In this document: positions 32,734 to 42,442 of the stretch, in pieces
Numbering within the stretch: the stretch's first letter is position 1
Layout: every line of letters begins with the position of its first letter
Assembly: GCA_014529385.2 (NCBI GenBank)
Contig: CM043947.1
Location: forward strand, 102,364,311-102,428,310
DNA length: 64,000 nt
Reading direction: 5' to 3'
Source: Adiantum capillus-veneris
Lineage: Eukaryota; Streptophyta; Polypodiopsida; Polypodiales; Pteridaceae
Program-made: the position numbers and the translations under genes
Notes under the pieces: model-generated
Seen by the model: the letters and a program-made list of their open reading frames with translations, nothing else
What the model was told of the DNA's origin: nothing
Database searches by the model: none

Positions 32734-32952
32734 ATGGATAATGGCCCAGGAATAGAGGTTTTTCCCTTTCATTTTACTCCACACATTAGAATAAACGTTG
32801 CAATTAGTAGAAAGATCCATTTTCAACAACGAATGGTGTTCATGTTTGGTGCCCAAAGAGCAGGAGAAATTCTTGCATCACCAAACCCTGTCATTCTACC
32901 TCTCATCAACTACCACACTTCTTTTGATGTACATGTGTTCATTTTATTTTAA
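32734..32952 (+). CDS. Small ORF b of element C, conserved, unknown function
   Basis: 72 residues, ATG 32734 to TAA, 21 bases after ORF a. Features: HIRINVAISRKIHFQQR, VFMFGAQRAGEILASPNP, ILPLINY, SFDVHVFILF. It is similar to ORF b of D and E, and more distantly to ORF a: shared F-Q, F-G-x2-R, E-I-x-A-S-x-N-P-x-I-L-P, Y-x2-S-x-D-V-x2-F. In C the order is a then b, while in D and E it is b then a. Function unknown; a small soluble protein is likely, as there is no signal peptide or membrane helix. Confidence 0.78.
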   Translation: MDNGPGIEVFPFHFTPHIRINVAISRKIHFQQRMVFMFGAQRAGEILASPNPVILPLINYHTSFDVHVFILF

Positions 32953-32953
32953 A

Positions 32954-33533
32954 ATGAAGTGCAGCCCGGCAAAGTAGTGTGTATGTTTGTTTTTTCTTTG
33001 TCGAAGTTGTTACAAGAAACAAAAAAACGATCATTTGTTCTAACTGGGAATGTGTGTGCAGTGAAAGTTCAATCCTTAGAGATCTAGCTCTATTACCAAT
33101 TGAGTTGCAGGAGCAAGTAGTAAGGCGTCTCCCTCATAACAAGAGGGTGGTGAAGTTAAGACGGAAGGTCCTACGCGTTGATTCCATTTTCCTCTTGTTG
33201 TTGGGCACTAAGGAAGACCGCGCATTCATCCAACTAGTGTGTGCCCTAAGATTGGTAAATAGAGTGAAATTTGGCGTTTGGCGAGTGCATTTCACCATTG
33301 AGGAAGACTCTTCAGGAAACTTGCGGCCAGAGTTCATGCTTCATAGACTCACATTTGGTGAATTTTTCCCTCATTTGCATCTTATTAATAGTCTTCCTTT
33401 CGCTTTCAACAAAGGAGATAGGGAGCTATTCAGAGCTTGTCTTAATAAAGAGAGCATAGAGAAGATTGCAAATTTGTATAAATTCTCATCCTTCTCTACT
33501 TTCTATGACACTTTGTTCATAGAGACATTGTAA
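32954..33533 (+). CDS. Accessory ORF c of element C, possibly spliced
   Basis: Open from 32979 to TAA 33533. The core from about 33062 reads ILRDLALLPIELQEQVVRRL, then EDRAFIQLVCALRLVNRVKF, then LTFGEF and HLINSLPFAF. ORF d repeats this plan, so c and d are paralogues. The first 80 bases of the frame look like intron: GT at 32974 (or GTATGT at 32981), a CTAAC branch-like site at about 33040 and GTGTGCAG at 33061. Joining a short exon beginning ATG 32954 to 33062 keeps the frame of c. The LPIELQEQVVRRLP stretch is faintly F-box-like, too weak to assign. Function unknown. Confidence 0.6.
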
Positions 33534-33587
33534 ATCTCTTTATGCTTTTGAATGATTTAACCATAATCCTAAGGAGTTTTTGTCCAG

Positions 33588-34038
33588 GAATTTTGTAGCA
33601 CAAGTGGAGTCTTTAAATCTTGCAAACTTGATTGGACTTGATGAGGATGTTCTTTATGAAATTGTGAGAAGGTTGCCTCACTCCGACTGTGTGGAACTCG
33701 AAGGAAAGGAGCTCCTAGTCAATTGCTACTTTCTCACGGCCTTCGACGAGCATGAAGATCTAGTTTTTATACAAACCGCTTGTGCATTGGGAATTGTAGA
33801 GCAAGTGCAATTTATCACTTGGGACGTGGTTGCTCTTTTGGATCCAGAAAAGGAAGTTCTAGAGATTTCTGTTTATCGCCTTAGCTTTGAAGAATTTCAA
33901 CCCTTCTTAGAGCTCATCAATAGTCTACCCTTTTGTTTTGATCAAACAAATCGAGACCTTATTGAAGCTTGGATAGCTGAAGAAGAAAACCTAGAGTGGT
34001 ATTTTCTCACTTCTTCATTTGCAGGCGAGTGGTTCTAG
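33588..34038 (+). CDS. Accessory ORF d of element C, paralogue of c
   Basis: About 150 residues ending TAG 34036-34038, 49 bases before gag. It has no in-frame ATG near its start. It begins right after a splice-acceptor-like TTTTTGTCCAG (ends 33587). Core: LDEDVLYEIVRRLPH, EDLVFIQTACALGIVEQVQF, LSFEEFQPFLELINSLPF. The equivalent residues occur in c (VVRRLPH, FIQLVCAL, LINSLPF). A 58-base GT-AG interval (33530-33587) whose GTAAAT contains the stop codon of c would join c and d in frame when removed. So d is either the second half of a spliced c-d protein or a separate ORF with a non-ATG start. Function unknown. Confidence 0.6.
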
Positions 34039-34087
34039 ATCTCTATTGTATCCCTTATTGTAACTCGTATTGTAATCTTTCATAATA

Positions 34088-37000
34088 ATGGAGAGCCAAC
34101 GCCAAATGTCTGGATATCCTCTTTTCTTTGGAGAGCCTGGAGAGGATGCAGAATTATTTTTAGCAAATTTCAAGATGTCTTGCCGTATCAAGAGGATAGT
34201 AACCGATCAAGAACGTGTAGAAATGTTTGAGGTGGTCCTTAGGAAAGATGCTAGTACTTGGTTTGACTCTTTGCCTGAGGAAGTTAAGGGGAATTACACA
34301 GAAGTTTTGAATCGTTTTAAGAGATACTTCTTTGATCCCCAAAACACTCAAAAACTATGGCAAGACATTGTTTCTCATAAGCAAAAAGACTTAGATGACT
34401 ACTACTTGTACAAGCAAGAGTTTCTACGTCTTTGGGATCTATGGATACGAAATGTTACTAACCCTGGTGATGGTGCAGAATTTTTAAAGAAGGAGAGGTT
34501 CATAGCCGGACTCTTTCCTGACCTTAAGGTAAAAGTTGAGGCGGGTGCACCTGCTACTTTTGATGCAGCTGAAACTAGGGCTGCTGAGAAGTATAGGAAA
34601 CTCAAGTGCTTAAGGGGAGAGGTTCCAATAGAAGGTCTTAGACCCAAAGGTAAGTCACAAGCATCAACATCGAGGGAGCTTCCTGAGGTAACGGCGGAAG
34701 TAATTGAGAAGTTAAACGAATCTTTAAGCAGCCTGTCAATTCACCTTGCACAAGCTGTAGGTCCAAAGGGACAAGCAAAGAAGTCTGAAGAGCGAGATCC
34801 ACGACCTAGGAGAGTCTTGCAATGTTGGAATTGCGGAGAGTCTGGACATGGGATGTATAATTGTCCTTGGCCCCGTGGGGAGCCAGGGAGGCCTAACTTG
34901 AATTACCCAGTGATGAATGCAGGTGAAGGAACTGGTCAACAACCAAGGCTTCTACAAAGGCCAAATGGACCAAGACCACCTCCACAAGGGGTAGAAGGAG
35001 TTCCACCTTTGCCAGATCCAAATGTGCATGTGGTAGAGGTGACAAATTCAAATGAGGTTGACATGGAAGCCAATGGAATTAAGCGTGGCCGAGGAAAAGG
35101 TAAAGAGAAAGAAGGAGTCACATCACAGAGTGACCATGGACAAGGCAAGAAGGCAAAGGGAACCAAGGAAACCAAGAGGACTCGACGTCGTATCAACCTC
35201 CAAGACTTCCCTCTTGGACATGGTATGGCTCCGTACAACTTGTTGGAAGACATGAGAGGTAAGGGTCCTGATATTTCATGGCCTCAATTTCTTGCATTAT
35301 GTCCACAAGTTAGGAGGGATTTAACAAGGGCAGTTAGCACTAGGATAAAGGTAAAAGAGAGTGTGCCTGTTGTAAAAATTGCACAAGCTGAAATGAATGA
35401 GGACATTACACCGGTGCTAGACTGTTACATCAAAGGGAGATTGGTTAGGAAAGTTCTAGTGGATGGGGGTGCACAAATTTGCATCATGACAGAGGGACTC
35501 ATGCAAAAACTAGGCATGCACATCCATGAGACACCTGAAATTAGGGTCAAGATGGCAAACAATAGCAAGGCTAGGTGCGTAGGCATTTGTAAAAATGTTT
35601 TTGTGGAGGCCTTTGGCATTAAGAAGGCAGTGGATTTCTATGTCATGTCTACCAAGGGAAATGGTTACCCATTTATCCTAGGAAGACCATGGCTAATGAA
35701 AATGCGAGCTTTGCAGGATTGGGAGAGTGGAAAGCTAATTTGCAGGAATGACAATCACAAGAAGGTTGTCTTTGACATGAAGGAGCAACGCCAAGAGGAG
35801 CTCCATGAAGAATCATCTCAAAGTGAGACGGAAGAAGGTTGGACCGATAGCACTTCAGAAGAAGAAAGTAGCGGCAGCATTACTGAAGAGGAGTCTTCCA
35901 TCGAAGTCATGGGGGTAAGGTTTAAGCCAAGCAACCAAGAGACCTCTTGTCAAGGCTTGGAGGAGGTAGGTCCTCAAGAGAACGAAGGTGATCAAGATGA
36001 AGGGATGCTGGAAGGTATGCTATCAACAACACTTACAAAGGATGAAAGAGAGGAGTTCAAATGTGTGCTAAGGAAGTTTCCTAGGATTTTTGCTAAAGAC
36101 TACACCGATGTGCGTGGAGTAGATGCTGTTCAACACAAAATTGAGTTGAAGCCAGAGGCCACACCTAAGGCTCAGAAGCTACGAAGGCTAGGAGTCATCA
36201 AGGAGCAGGCTTTACTCAAGGAGGTAAGAAAGCTTCTAGCAGCAGGGTTCATTTATCCAGTGGAGAATTCGGAGTGGGTCTCTCCTGTTGTTGTCACTCC
36301 TAAGAAGAATGGCAAGTGGAGGGTGTGTGTGGATTACCGTCCCCTCAATGAGGCAACAAAGAGAGATCACTTTCCCCTCCCATTCCAGGATGAGATACTA
36401 AATGAGGTAGCTGGTCATGAGAAGTACACTGTGTGCGATGGTTACTCAGGTTACTTTCAAATAGGGATTGCACTGGAGGATCAATTGAAAACAACCTTTA
36501 TCACTCCTTGGGGTTGTTATTCTTTTAGAGTCATGCCATTTGGTCTGACAAATGCTCCTGCAACATTCCAACGTTTCATGAATATGGTGTTTCAAGCATT
36601 CTTTGGAAAGTCAATTAGGGTGTTCATTGATGATTTCTGTATTTATAGCTCAAAATCATTGCATCTACAAAGGGTAGAAGAAGGTTTAAAGAAGCTCTAC
36701 GACATGGGAGGTCAACTCAACCCCGACAAGTGCCATATAGGTGAGGATGAAGTAATCTTGCTTGGTCATAAAGTTTCTTACAAAGGCATTGAAGTGGATC
36801 CTTCGAAGGCAAAGGCTCTTATTGAGCTACCATCACCCAAGAGTCTTAAGGAGGTCATCTCATTCATTCAAAAGGTGCAGTATATGTCACGCTTCATTCA
36901 CTTAGCCTCGGAGTTACTTCACCCTTTGCAAAAGTTGACACAACAAGTAGAATTTGCATGGTCTGATGAGCTTGAAGAGTACTTTTGTAAAATTAAAGTC

Positions 37001-38956
37001 ATTTTGTCAGAGCTACCAACACTCATGCCTCCTTGTTGGGAGTACACATTCTTTGTTAGCTCTAATGCTGGGAAAGAAACAATTGGTGCTGTGTTGCTAC
37101 AACAAGATCCCCACAGTACAAGGATGCGACCCATCTACTTTGCTAGTAGGGTCATGAATGCTTTGGAGAGAGACTACACAGAAGCAGAACTCATGATGCT
37201 TTCTCTCATGTTTGCGGTGAGAAAGTTTAGATCCTACCTGCTACCAAAACCTTTTGTAATTCTCACTGCAGAAAATTTGTTCCCTTGGGTGTCATCTCAA
37301 ATGAATCTTAGTACTAGGATCTCAAAGTGGATTATGGAGTTGCAAGAGTTTCAATACTCTTTCAAGGTAGAAGATAGTGTGCGTGCACAATTGGCAGGGA
37401 TTCTCACTTATAGGGTGCACGAAAAGGAGATTAAGGTGCCTGAAGTAAAGACCCTACCATTGCCACCACCAAAAAGTATTCCTAATGCTTTTACTTTGTT
37501 GTTTGATGGAGATTTTCGTCGAGCCACAGGAAAAGCAGGGGGAGGGCTAGTGTTGCTCAACCCAAGTGGAGAGGTGGTCATGAAAGAGAAGTTCAATCTA
37601 CCAAGTTCAGCTAGCAACAATGAAGCAGAATATGACACTCTACTTCAAGGTTTGAAGATGTGCATTGGCCAAGGGATACAACGCCTCATGGTAAAGGGAG
37701 ATGCACTTCTCATTGTTAAACAGATTTTAGGCATTTGGGCATGCAAGAATGAGAGCTTACGGACAAAAGTTCATGCCATTCGTAGATTGTTTAATCAATT
37801 TGAAGAAGTGCAACTATATCATATTCCTAGGAAACAGAATGAAGATGCTAATTTACTTGCACAACAAGCCGTTGCATGTGTAAAGAAAGAAGTGCAGGTC
37901 ATCATGGTGGCGGCTGCTGTGAAGCAACCGAGGTACCAGGGATTGGAGTCATTGGCTCCCATCATTGGCTACATTTTGGAGGGTGAGTTTCCACCAGACT
38001 TCACAAAAGCTCAGAAGAGGAGACTCATGAAGAAGGCAAGCGTATATCTCTTCCTAGAAGGCTCCCTCTATCAAAGAGGGAAGGATCAAGTGTGCAGACG
38101 AGTACCAACTATCAAGGAAATTCCAACCATTCTAAAAGGTTTGCATGAAGAGACATGTGGTGGTCATTTTGCCCAAGAATTAACTGTGAAGAAGATTTTG
38201 TTTTCGGGGTATGTTTGGCCAAGTTTGCATGTGGATGTTCAACATTGGTGTAAAAGCTGTCACACTTGTCAGATAAATGGAAATAGAAGGTTGGTGCATG
38301 GCCCGAGGCAAATAGTGCTTGCAAATGGACCCTTTGAAAAGTGGGGCATTGATGCTATGGGTCCTCTGCCTAGGACAAAAAATGGTAAACTCTACATTCT
38401 AGTGGCTGTAGACTATATGACTAGGTGGGTGGAAGCACAAAGTGTGGCAAAGGTAAATGAGAAGACAGTGAGCAAATTCGTCTACACTCACATTTGTTGT
38501 AGATTTGGCACACCTTTGGAGATTGTTTCTGATAATGGTGCAGGGTTTAGAAAAGGATTGCTCACAGAAGTTTGTGAAGAGCTTCACATTCTACATCGTC
38601 ATAGCACACCATACTACCCACAGTCAAATGGTTTGGTGGAGAAGGCTAATGGTGTCATTGTAGGAATCATTAGAAAGATGGTGCAAAACAAGACAAAATT
38701 ATGGGATGACTTCTTGGATGGTGCCTTGTGGGCATATCGAACCACATATAGGGAAGCCACGGAGTTCACACCATTTCACTTGGTCTATGGTCAAGAGGCT
38801 TTGCAGCCTATCGAGCTCAACATTCCAACAATGCGACTTCATGGCAAAGGAGCACAAGATGATCAAGAGGTATGGATGGATCGACTTCTTACGTTAGTGG
38901 AGCTTGAGTGGAAAAGAGAAGCAGCATATGAGTGCTACAAGAGGAAAGCCACATAA
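34088..38956 (+). CDS. gag-pol: Gag-Pol polyprotein of element C (dual RNase H), stop near C-terminus
   Basis: 1,622 residues in one frame, no gag/pol stop or shift. Gag N-terminus aligns with D's gag (DAELFLANFKM, STWFDSLPEEVKGN). Zinc knuckle CWNCGESGHGMYNC (about 247). Protease VLVDGGAQICIM (about 456). RT VFIDDFCIYSS (about 846). First RNase H with its leading Asp missing (FFVSSNAGKETIGAVLLQ, about 987). Second RNase H with LLFDGDFR (about 1139), NNEAEY, VKGDALL and NEDANLLA, so all acidic residues are kept. Integrase H-H-C-C (HEETCGGHF to CHTCQ) and D-D-E (GIDAMGPL, IVSDNGAGF, NGLVEKANG). TAA 38954 ends it early. The C-terminal integrase tail continues in the same frame to about 39355 with a second stop (TAG at about 39166). 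Sister element K has no stop at either point. Dual RNase H marks the Tat/Ogre group. Confidence 0.93.
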   Translation: MESQRQMSGYPLFFGEPGEDAELFLANFKMSCRIKRIVTDQERVEMFEVVLRKDASTWFDSLPEEVKGNYTEVLNRFKRYFFDPQNTQKLWQDIVSHKQKDLDDYYLYKQEFLRLWDLWIRNVTNPGDGAEFLKKERFIAGLFPDLKVKVEAGAPATFDAAETRAAEKYRKLKCLRGEVPIEGLRPKGKSQASTSRELPEVTAEVIEKLNESLSSLSIHLAQAVGPKGQAKKSEERDPRPRRVLQCWNCGESGHGMYNCPWPRGEPGRPNLNYPVMNAGEGTGQQPRLLQRPNGPRPPPQGVEGVPPLPDPNVHVVEVTNSNEVDMEANGIKRGRGKGKEKEGVTSQSDHGQGKKAKGTKETKRTRRRINLQDFPLGHGMAPYNLLEDMRGKGPDISWPQFLALCPQVRRDLTRAVSTRIKVKESVPVVKIAQAEMNEDITPVLDCYIKGRLVRKVLVDGGAQICIMTEGLMQKLGMHIHETPEIRVKMANNSKARCVGICKNVFVEAFGIKKAVDFYVMSTKGNGYPFILGRPWLMKMRALQDWESGKLICRNDNHKKVVFDMKEQRQEELHEESSQSETEEGWTDSTSEEESSGSITEEESSIEVMGVRFKPSNQETSCQGLEEVGPQENEGDQDEGMLEGMLSTTLTKDEREEFKCVLRKFPRIFAKDYTDVRGVDAVQHKIELKPEATPKAQKLRRLGVIKEQALLKEVRKLLAAGFIYPVENSEWVSPVVVTPKKNGKWRVCVDYRPLNEATKRDHFPLPFQDEILNEVAGHEKYTVCDGYSGYFQIGIALEDQLKTTFITPWGCYSFRVMPFGLTNAPATFQRFMNMVFQAFFGKSIRVFIDDFCIYSSKSLHLQRVEEGLKKLYDMGGQLNPDKCHIGEDEVILLGHKVSYKGIEVDPSKAKALIELPSPKSLKEVISFIQKVQYMSRFIHLASELLHPLQKLTQQVEFAWSDELEEYFCKIKVILSELPTLMPPCWEYTFFVSSNAGKETIGAVLLQQDPHSTRMRPIYFASRVMNALERDYTEAELMMLSLMFAVRKFRSYLLPKPFVILTAENLFPWVSSQMNLSTRISKWIMELQEFQYSFKVEDSVRAQLAGILTYRVHEKEIKVPEVKTLPLPPPKSIPNAFTLLFDGDFRRATGKAGGGLVLLNPSGEVVMKEKFNLPSSASNNEAEYDTLLQGLKMCIGQGIQRLMVKGDALLIVKQILGIWACKNESLRTKVHAIRRLFNQFEEVQLYHIPRKQNEDANLLAQQAVACVKKEVQVIMVAAAVKQPRYQGLESLAPIIGYILEGEFPPDFTKAQKRRLMKKASVYLFLEGSLYQRGKDQVCRRVPTIKEIPTILKGLHEETCGGHFAQELTVKKILFSGYVWPSLHVDVQHWCKSCHTCQINGNRRLVHGPRQIVLANGPFEKWGIDAMGPLPRTKNGKLYILVAVDYMTRWVEAQSVAKVNEKTVSKFVYTHICCRFGTPLEIVSDNGAGFRKGLLTEVCEELHILHRHSTPYYPQSNGLVEKANGVIVGIIRKMVQNKTKLWDDFLDGALWAYRTTYREATEFTPFHLVYGQEALQPIELNIPTMRLHGKGAQDDQEVWMDRLLTLVELEWKREAAYECYKRKAT

Positions 38957-39370
38957 GCGAAAGAAACGCACGACAAGAAACTGAAGGACAAAGGCATCAA
39001 GGAAGGAGAGCTTGTGCTAAGGTATGACAATCGACTTGACAATCGTTTTGATGCAAAGTTTGAAACAAGATGTCAAGGGCCATACATAGTCAAGAAGGCT
39101 TTCAATTCAAGTTACTATCAGCTTATGGACTTGAATGGTAAAGAGCACTCCAGGAAAGTAAACGGGTAGCGCTTGAAGCCCTATTTGAGTCGCCTTCTAC
39201 CAAAGATCTGTCCAAAGGCCGCTGTCTTATGTAAGTATTGTTACATGAAGCATGAGTGTAACTCCAGCCAAAATTCTGAGGGGCTAAACAATGAAGATCT
39301 CGTCAAGGACTCTGAAGCACTCTCTTTGGAAAAGATGCTCTATGATGGTACATGAATATACCATCATCCA

Positions 39371-39379
39371 GGGGGAGGG
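39371..39379 (+). promoter_or_regulatory. Polypurine tract of element C
   Basis: GGGGGAGGG four bases before the 3' LTR start (TGATAGCC at 39384). Same tract and spacing as in D and K. Confidence 0.8.
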
Positions 39380-39383
39380 CTAA

Positions 39384-41740
39384 TGATAGCCGTTTTTTCG
39401 GCTCTTTGTAATTGCCACAGTGAGTTACCTCACCCTACCAAAATCACCCAAACACTATGGCTATCCCTACCATTTCACTGTACATAGGCGTGCGTGAGTC
39501 ACGGGACTTTTCCCTTATCTTCTTAAAAACCCTCAGCTAGCTAGTCACTGGGCTAGGTGAGCCAAAAAAAAAAAAAAAAAAAGTATATTATGGCCTCTTT
39601 GTGTGTAAATATTTCATTGTATATATGGCCTAAATATAGGGATTTTTTATAATTATTTTGGTATTTTATTTAAATATTTCTACTTAGGTGTGTGTTTTAT
39701 TAAACCTATGTACACCTTCTTTCATCCTCTTACACCATAATTTTATTTTTTTGCCAATATGTACATACTCTAACCTCATATTTTTCCTTTATACAAATCA
39801 CTCCCACATTTTCACCCTCACCCTCGTGAAAACAAAAAATTGATTTCTACTCATTGGTTACTTTTATTATATTATTTACTTGCATACATTTTCCTCTTTC
39901 ACCCAAAATAATTCAAGGAGGGACCATATCATATGATTCCAATATCTTTCCATATCCATAACTCCTCCATATTTTTATTATTATTTTTACTCATTATTCT
40001 AACACCATGTGCTCATTGAGCTAAAGTCCATGAATAGTCCATACACTAGTCCCACCATGTATATATTTCTTATTTCACCAATAATCCTCCTCCATGCATG
40101 GGTCAAGGGAAACTTGAATGCTTTGTATTATAATATGACAAAGGAGGGGCTCACTCTTGGATGCATTGTACAAATTCAACAAAGGAGGGGACCACTAAAA
40201 GACTTTTGCAGGCCTAAAAAACAGGCTTTTTGGTGAGAATTTTGGCACCTATCTCCACTCCCAATTTGGAGCGGTGGTCAAAAGAGAAAATGTAGCCCAC
40301 GCTCCGAGTAATCACCCCAAATTTTTTCATGATTTTTGGAGCTACCAGCTGTGAGCTATGATTTTTTTAGTGGACCCCAGTTTTCCCATGCCATGCAGCC
40401 ACACTCTCTCTTCCACTTTATCATTTTCCTCTTTCACACACACTTCTCCACTCATCATCCCCATCTCTCTCACCACTCCTCTCTGCACACTACTCACCTT
40501 CTCCTCAACCTTGAAGAATAAGAGAAACCATGGTGAACTCATACCTCCCACACACAATTCCATTCCAAAATTGACCACCTAGTCTCATTTTTCCTCCTCC
40601 AAATTACCCATATCTATCAAAAAACCACAAAATTCAGCCTCTTCTCTTAAAAGACAGCATCATGGTGGTTGATTACTCAACTTCAATTACCTTGTCTCTC
40701 AAGGAAGGTCAAGAGTGGAGAAAAAATGTACCGTCAAAGCTAGTGGACCGTCAACAAGCGTCAAAATTGGCCCTACTCAAGACACTTGGAGCATCAACCT
40801 TGTAAGAAATCCACCTTTTCTTACCTCTTAAGAGTTTTTCTTCCTTATTTGTATCCTACATGGATACTCCCATTGTAAATGTTCAATTCCATTTGTAAAT
40901 TAATACTAACTCTACTAACACTAACCCACTATGAAAAGTCCTATCACCTCCATTTCTCTCCTCTCTCTTTCCCCACCAACTTCTTGATAATTCCAAGCAA
41001 AAGAAATTAGATAAATTGCTGAAAATCTAACCCAACCATGGTTAGAGGAGTAACCGTAGCCTTCAAAATTTCTATAAAAGGAGGGTGTAGCTAGCATAAA
41101 AGGGGGGAAGCCATAAGCAAGAGCACTATGCTATAGCTTGAGAAGCCAAGCTCAACCTCTCTAGAAGGAGCTCTTGAGTGGAAGCTCATTGTCTTATGCA
41201 TGTGCATGTGTTGTAATAGGGGATTAGCAAGGGAAATCTATGCCATTGTAAGAGAGAGAGTGATCATTCAATTGAGAGTAGGAAATCTATCATTTCTCCT
41301 ACTAGTGTAAGCCCAACATTCGCTAAATCAAGGAGGGTGGATTTGGACTAATCTTGGATATTTTGTCTCCCTTCCAACGTGAAGTAATGGACAACAATGA
41401 TGCGTAAGTGTCTTGGTGTTTTTTTTTTAAGTTCTTGATAGCTTGTCTCTGGTGTTGTCATCAATCTAGCCATAAATCCCACATACTGTAAGAGGGCGAC
41501 AGGGTGGAGAGGACTCCCCTGGCCTTAAGACAGTGATTGGGGTGGCTTTTCTAGTGATGTGTTGTGGTGAAATTTACGCAAGCTATGTTGAACAAGTACT
41601 AATCTCACTTTGATTTGTCATGACAGATTTGTAAGAAGGTATTAATGCAACAAGCACCCCCTCCCCCTTTCTCTCTCTTTCTTAAATATATAGTTGTGTT
41701 TGCTTGATCATCGCCGATACGTTTCAAAGCAGCCCGAGCA

Positions 41741-41818
<78 letters not shown>

Positions 41819-42076
41819 TTTTAGTGTGTGAGAGTATTCCATTGGTGTTAGGGTTACTGTAATTCCTTGCTTGTTTGTGGGTTGCTCTAACGATTCTCCT
41901 CTTTTGCGTCCTAGTTCGCTCTTAAACTAGGTGGTGCCCCTTGTGTAGTTGGGATTTGGAGGTGGGTTTGTTGTTTTGGTTTGTGTTGTGTTGTGCCCCA
42001 GCCCCATTGAGCAGCACGGGAGCCTTGAAGGGTGTCTAGAGGCCACTCTTCTTGTTGCCCGCCCCGGACCGCCTCA
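39384..42076 (+). mobile_element. 3' LTR of element C
   Basis: 2,693 bp, ends CCGCCTCA directly before the repeated flank CTAT. Differences from the 5' LTR are scattered substitutions, an A-rich tract near 39565 and the CT repeat at about 41744-41815. The ORFs at 40009-40582 also occur in the 5' LTR, but they follow DNA similarity and show no coding signal. Confidence 0.95.
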
Positions 42077-42442
42077 CTATGAACCAAGAGGATTTGTACA
42101 CACAATTAATCCCAATCACTAGACAAAATATATATATTATGGTAAGCACAAAACTACAATTTCAAAGAACAATTCGTAGCCTATTTGGTCAGCCAAGATT
42201 GAATGACATTAACTCATCCATTAACCCTTTCATATTACCCATGATACGATATGACCATAGCCTTGATGTTTTCATCTTCGTATTGTTTTGACATTCTCTT
42301 TTGCGTTCTTTCTTTGTGTGTGTGTGAGTGCAAGAGAGAAAGAGTGAGTCTTCTTTGATTGCACTTCTTTCCAAACCTAGTCTTCATGGCATCTATGGTT
42401 TAACTCCTTCATATAGTTTTTGTTGAGTTCTCTCACAAACTC
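42077..42442 (+). mobile_element. Right-hand remnant of element E leader
   Basis: Continues element E after the insertion of C. It holds ORF a (42079-42291), then about 150 bp of pyrimidine-rich leader with a GT repeat. It then meets the minus-strand gag of D with no 3' LTR, gag or pol of E. The rest of E was lost by deletion or recombination, so the E-D junction near 42440 is not a normal insertion boundary. Confidence 0.55.
42079..42291 (+). CDS. Small ORF a of element E
   Basis: 70 residues, ATG 42079 to TGA 42291, same length and end as ORF a of C. Motifs: LIPITRQNIYIMV, TKLQFQRTIRSL, NPFILPMIRYD, SLDVFIFVLF. The frame is intact although the element around it is a wreck. The start codon lies three bases inside the CTAT flank of C, so the insertion left this ORF whole but separated from ORF b and from any promoter of E. 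Function unknown. Confidence 0.72.
   Translation: MNQEDLYTQLIPITRQNIYIMVSTKLQFQRTIRSLFGQPRLNDINSSINPFILPMIRYDHSLDVFIFVLF

Larger units (their letters stand above)
29740..42076 (+). mobile_element. Element C: Tat-like Ty3/gypsy element with four accessory ORFs
   Basis: Complete 12.3-kb element: 5' LTR 29740-32425, primer-binding site 32429, small ORFs a and b, larger ORFs c and d, gag-pol 34088-38956, polypurine tract, 3' LTR 39384-42076. It is flanked by CTAT on both sides. LTRs are about 99.4% identical by hand count (about 17 substitutions in 2.69 kb, plus A-tract and CT-repeat length changes). It sits exactly between ORFs b and a of element E. Gag-pol carries two stops near its C-terminus relative to the sister element K, so this copy may not be autonomous. 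Confidence 0.93.

Noticed and set aside
33062-33180. F-box in accessory ORF c (LPIELQEQVVRRLP)
   Set aside because: Only the first short part resembles an F-box, and paralogue d lacks the leading LP. Too weak to assign.
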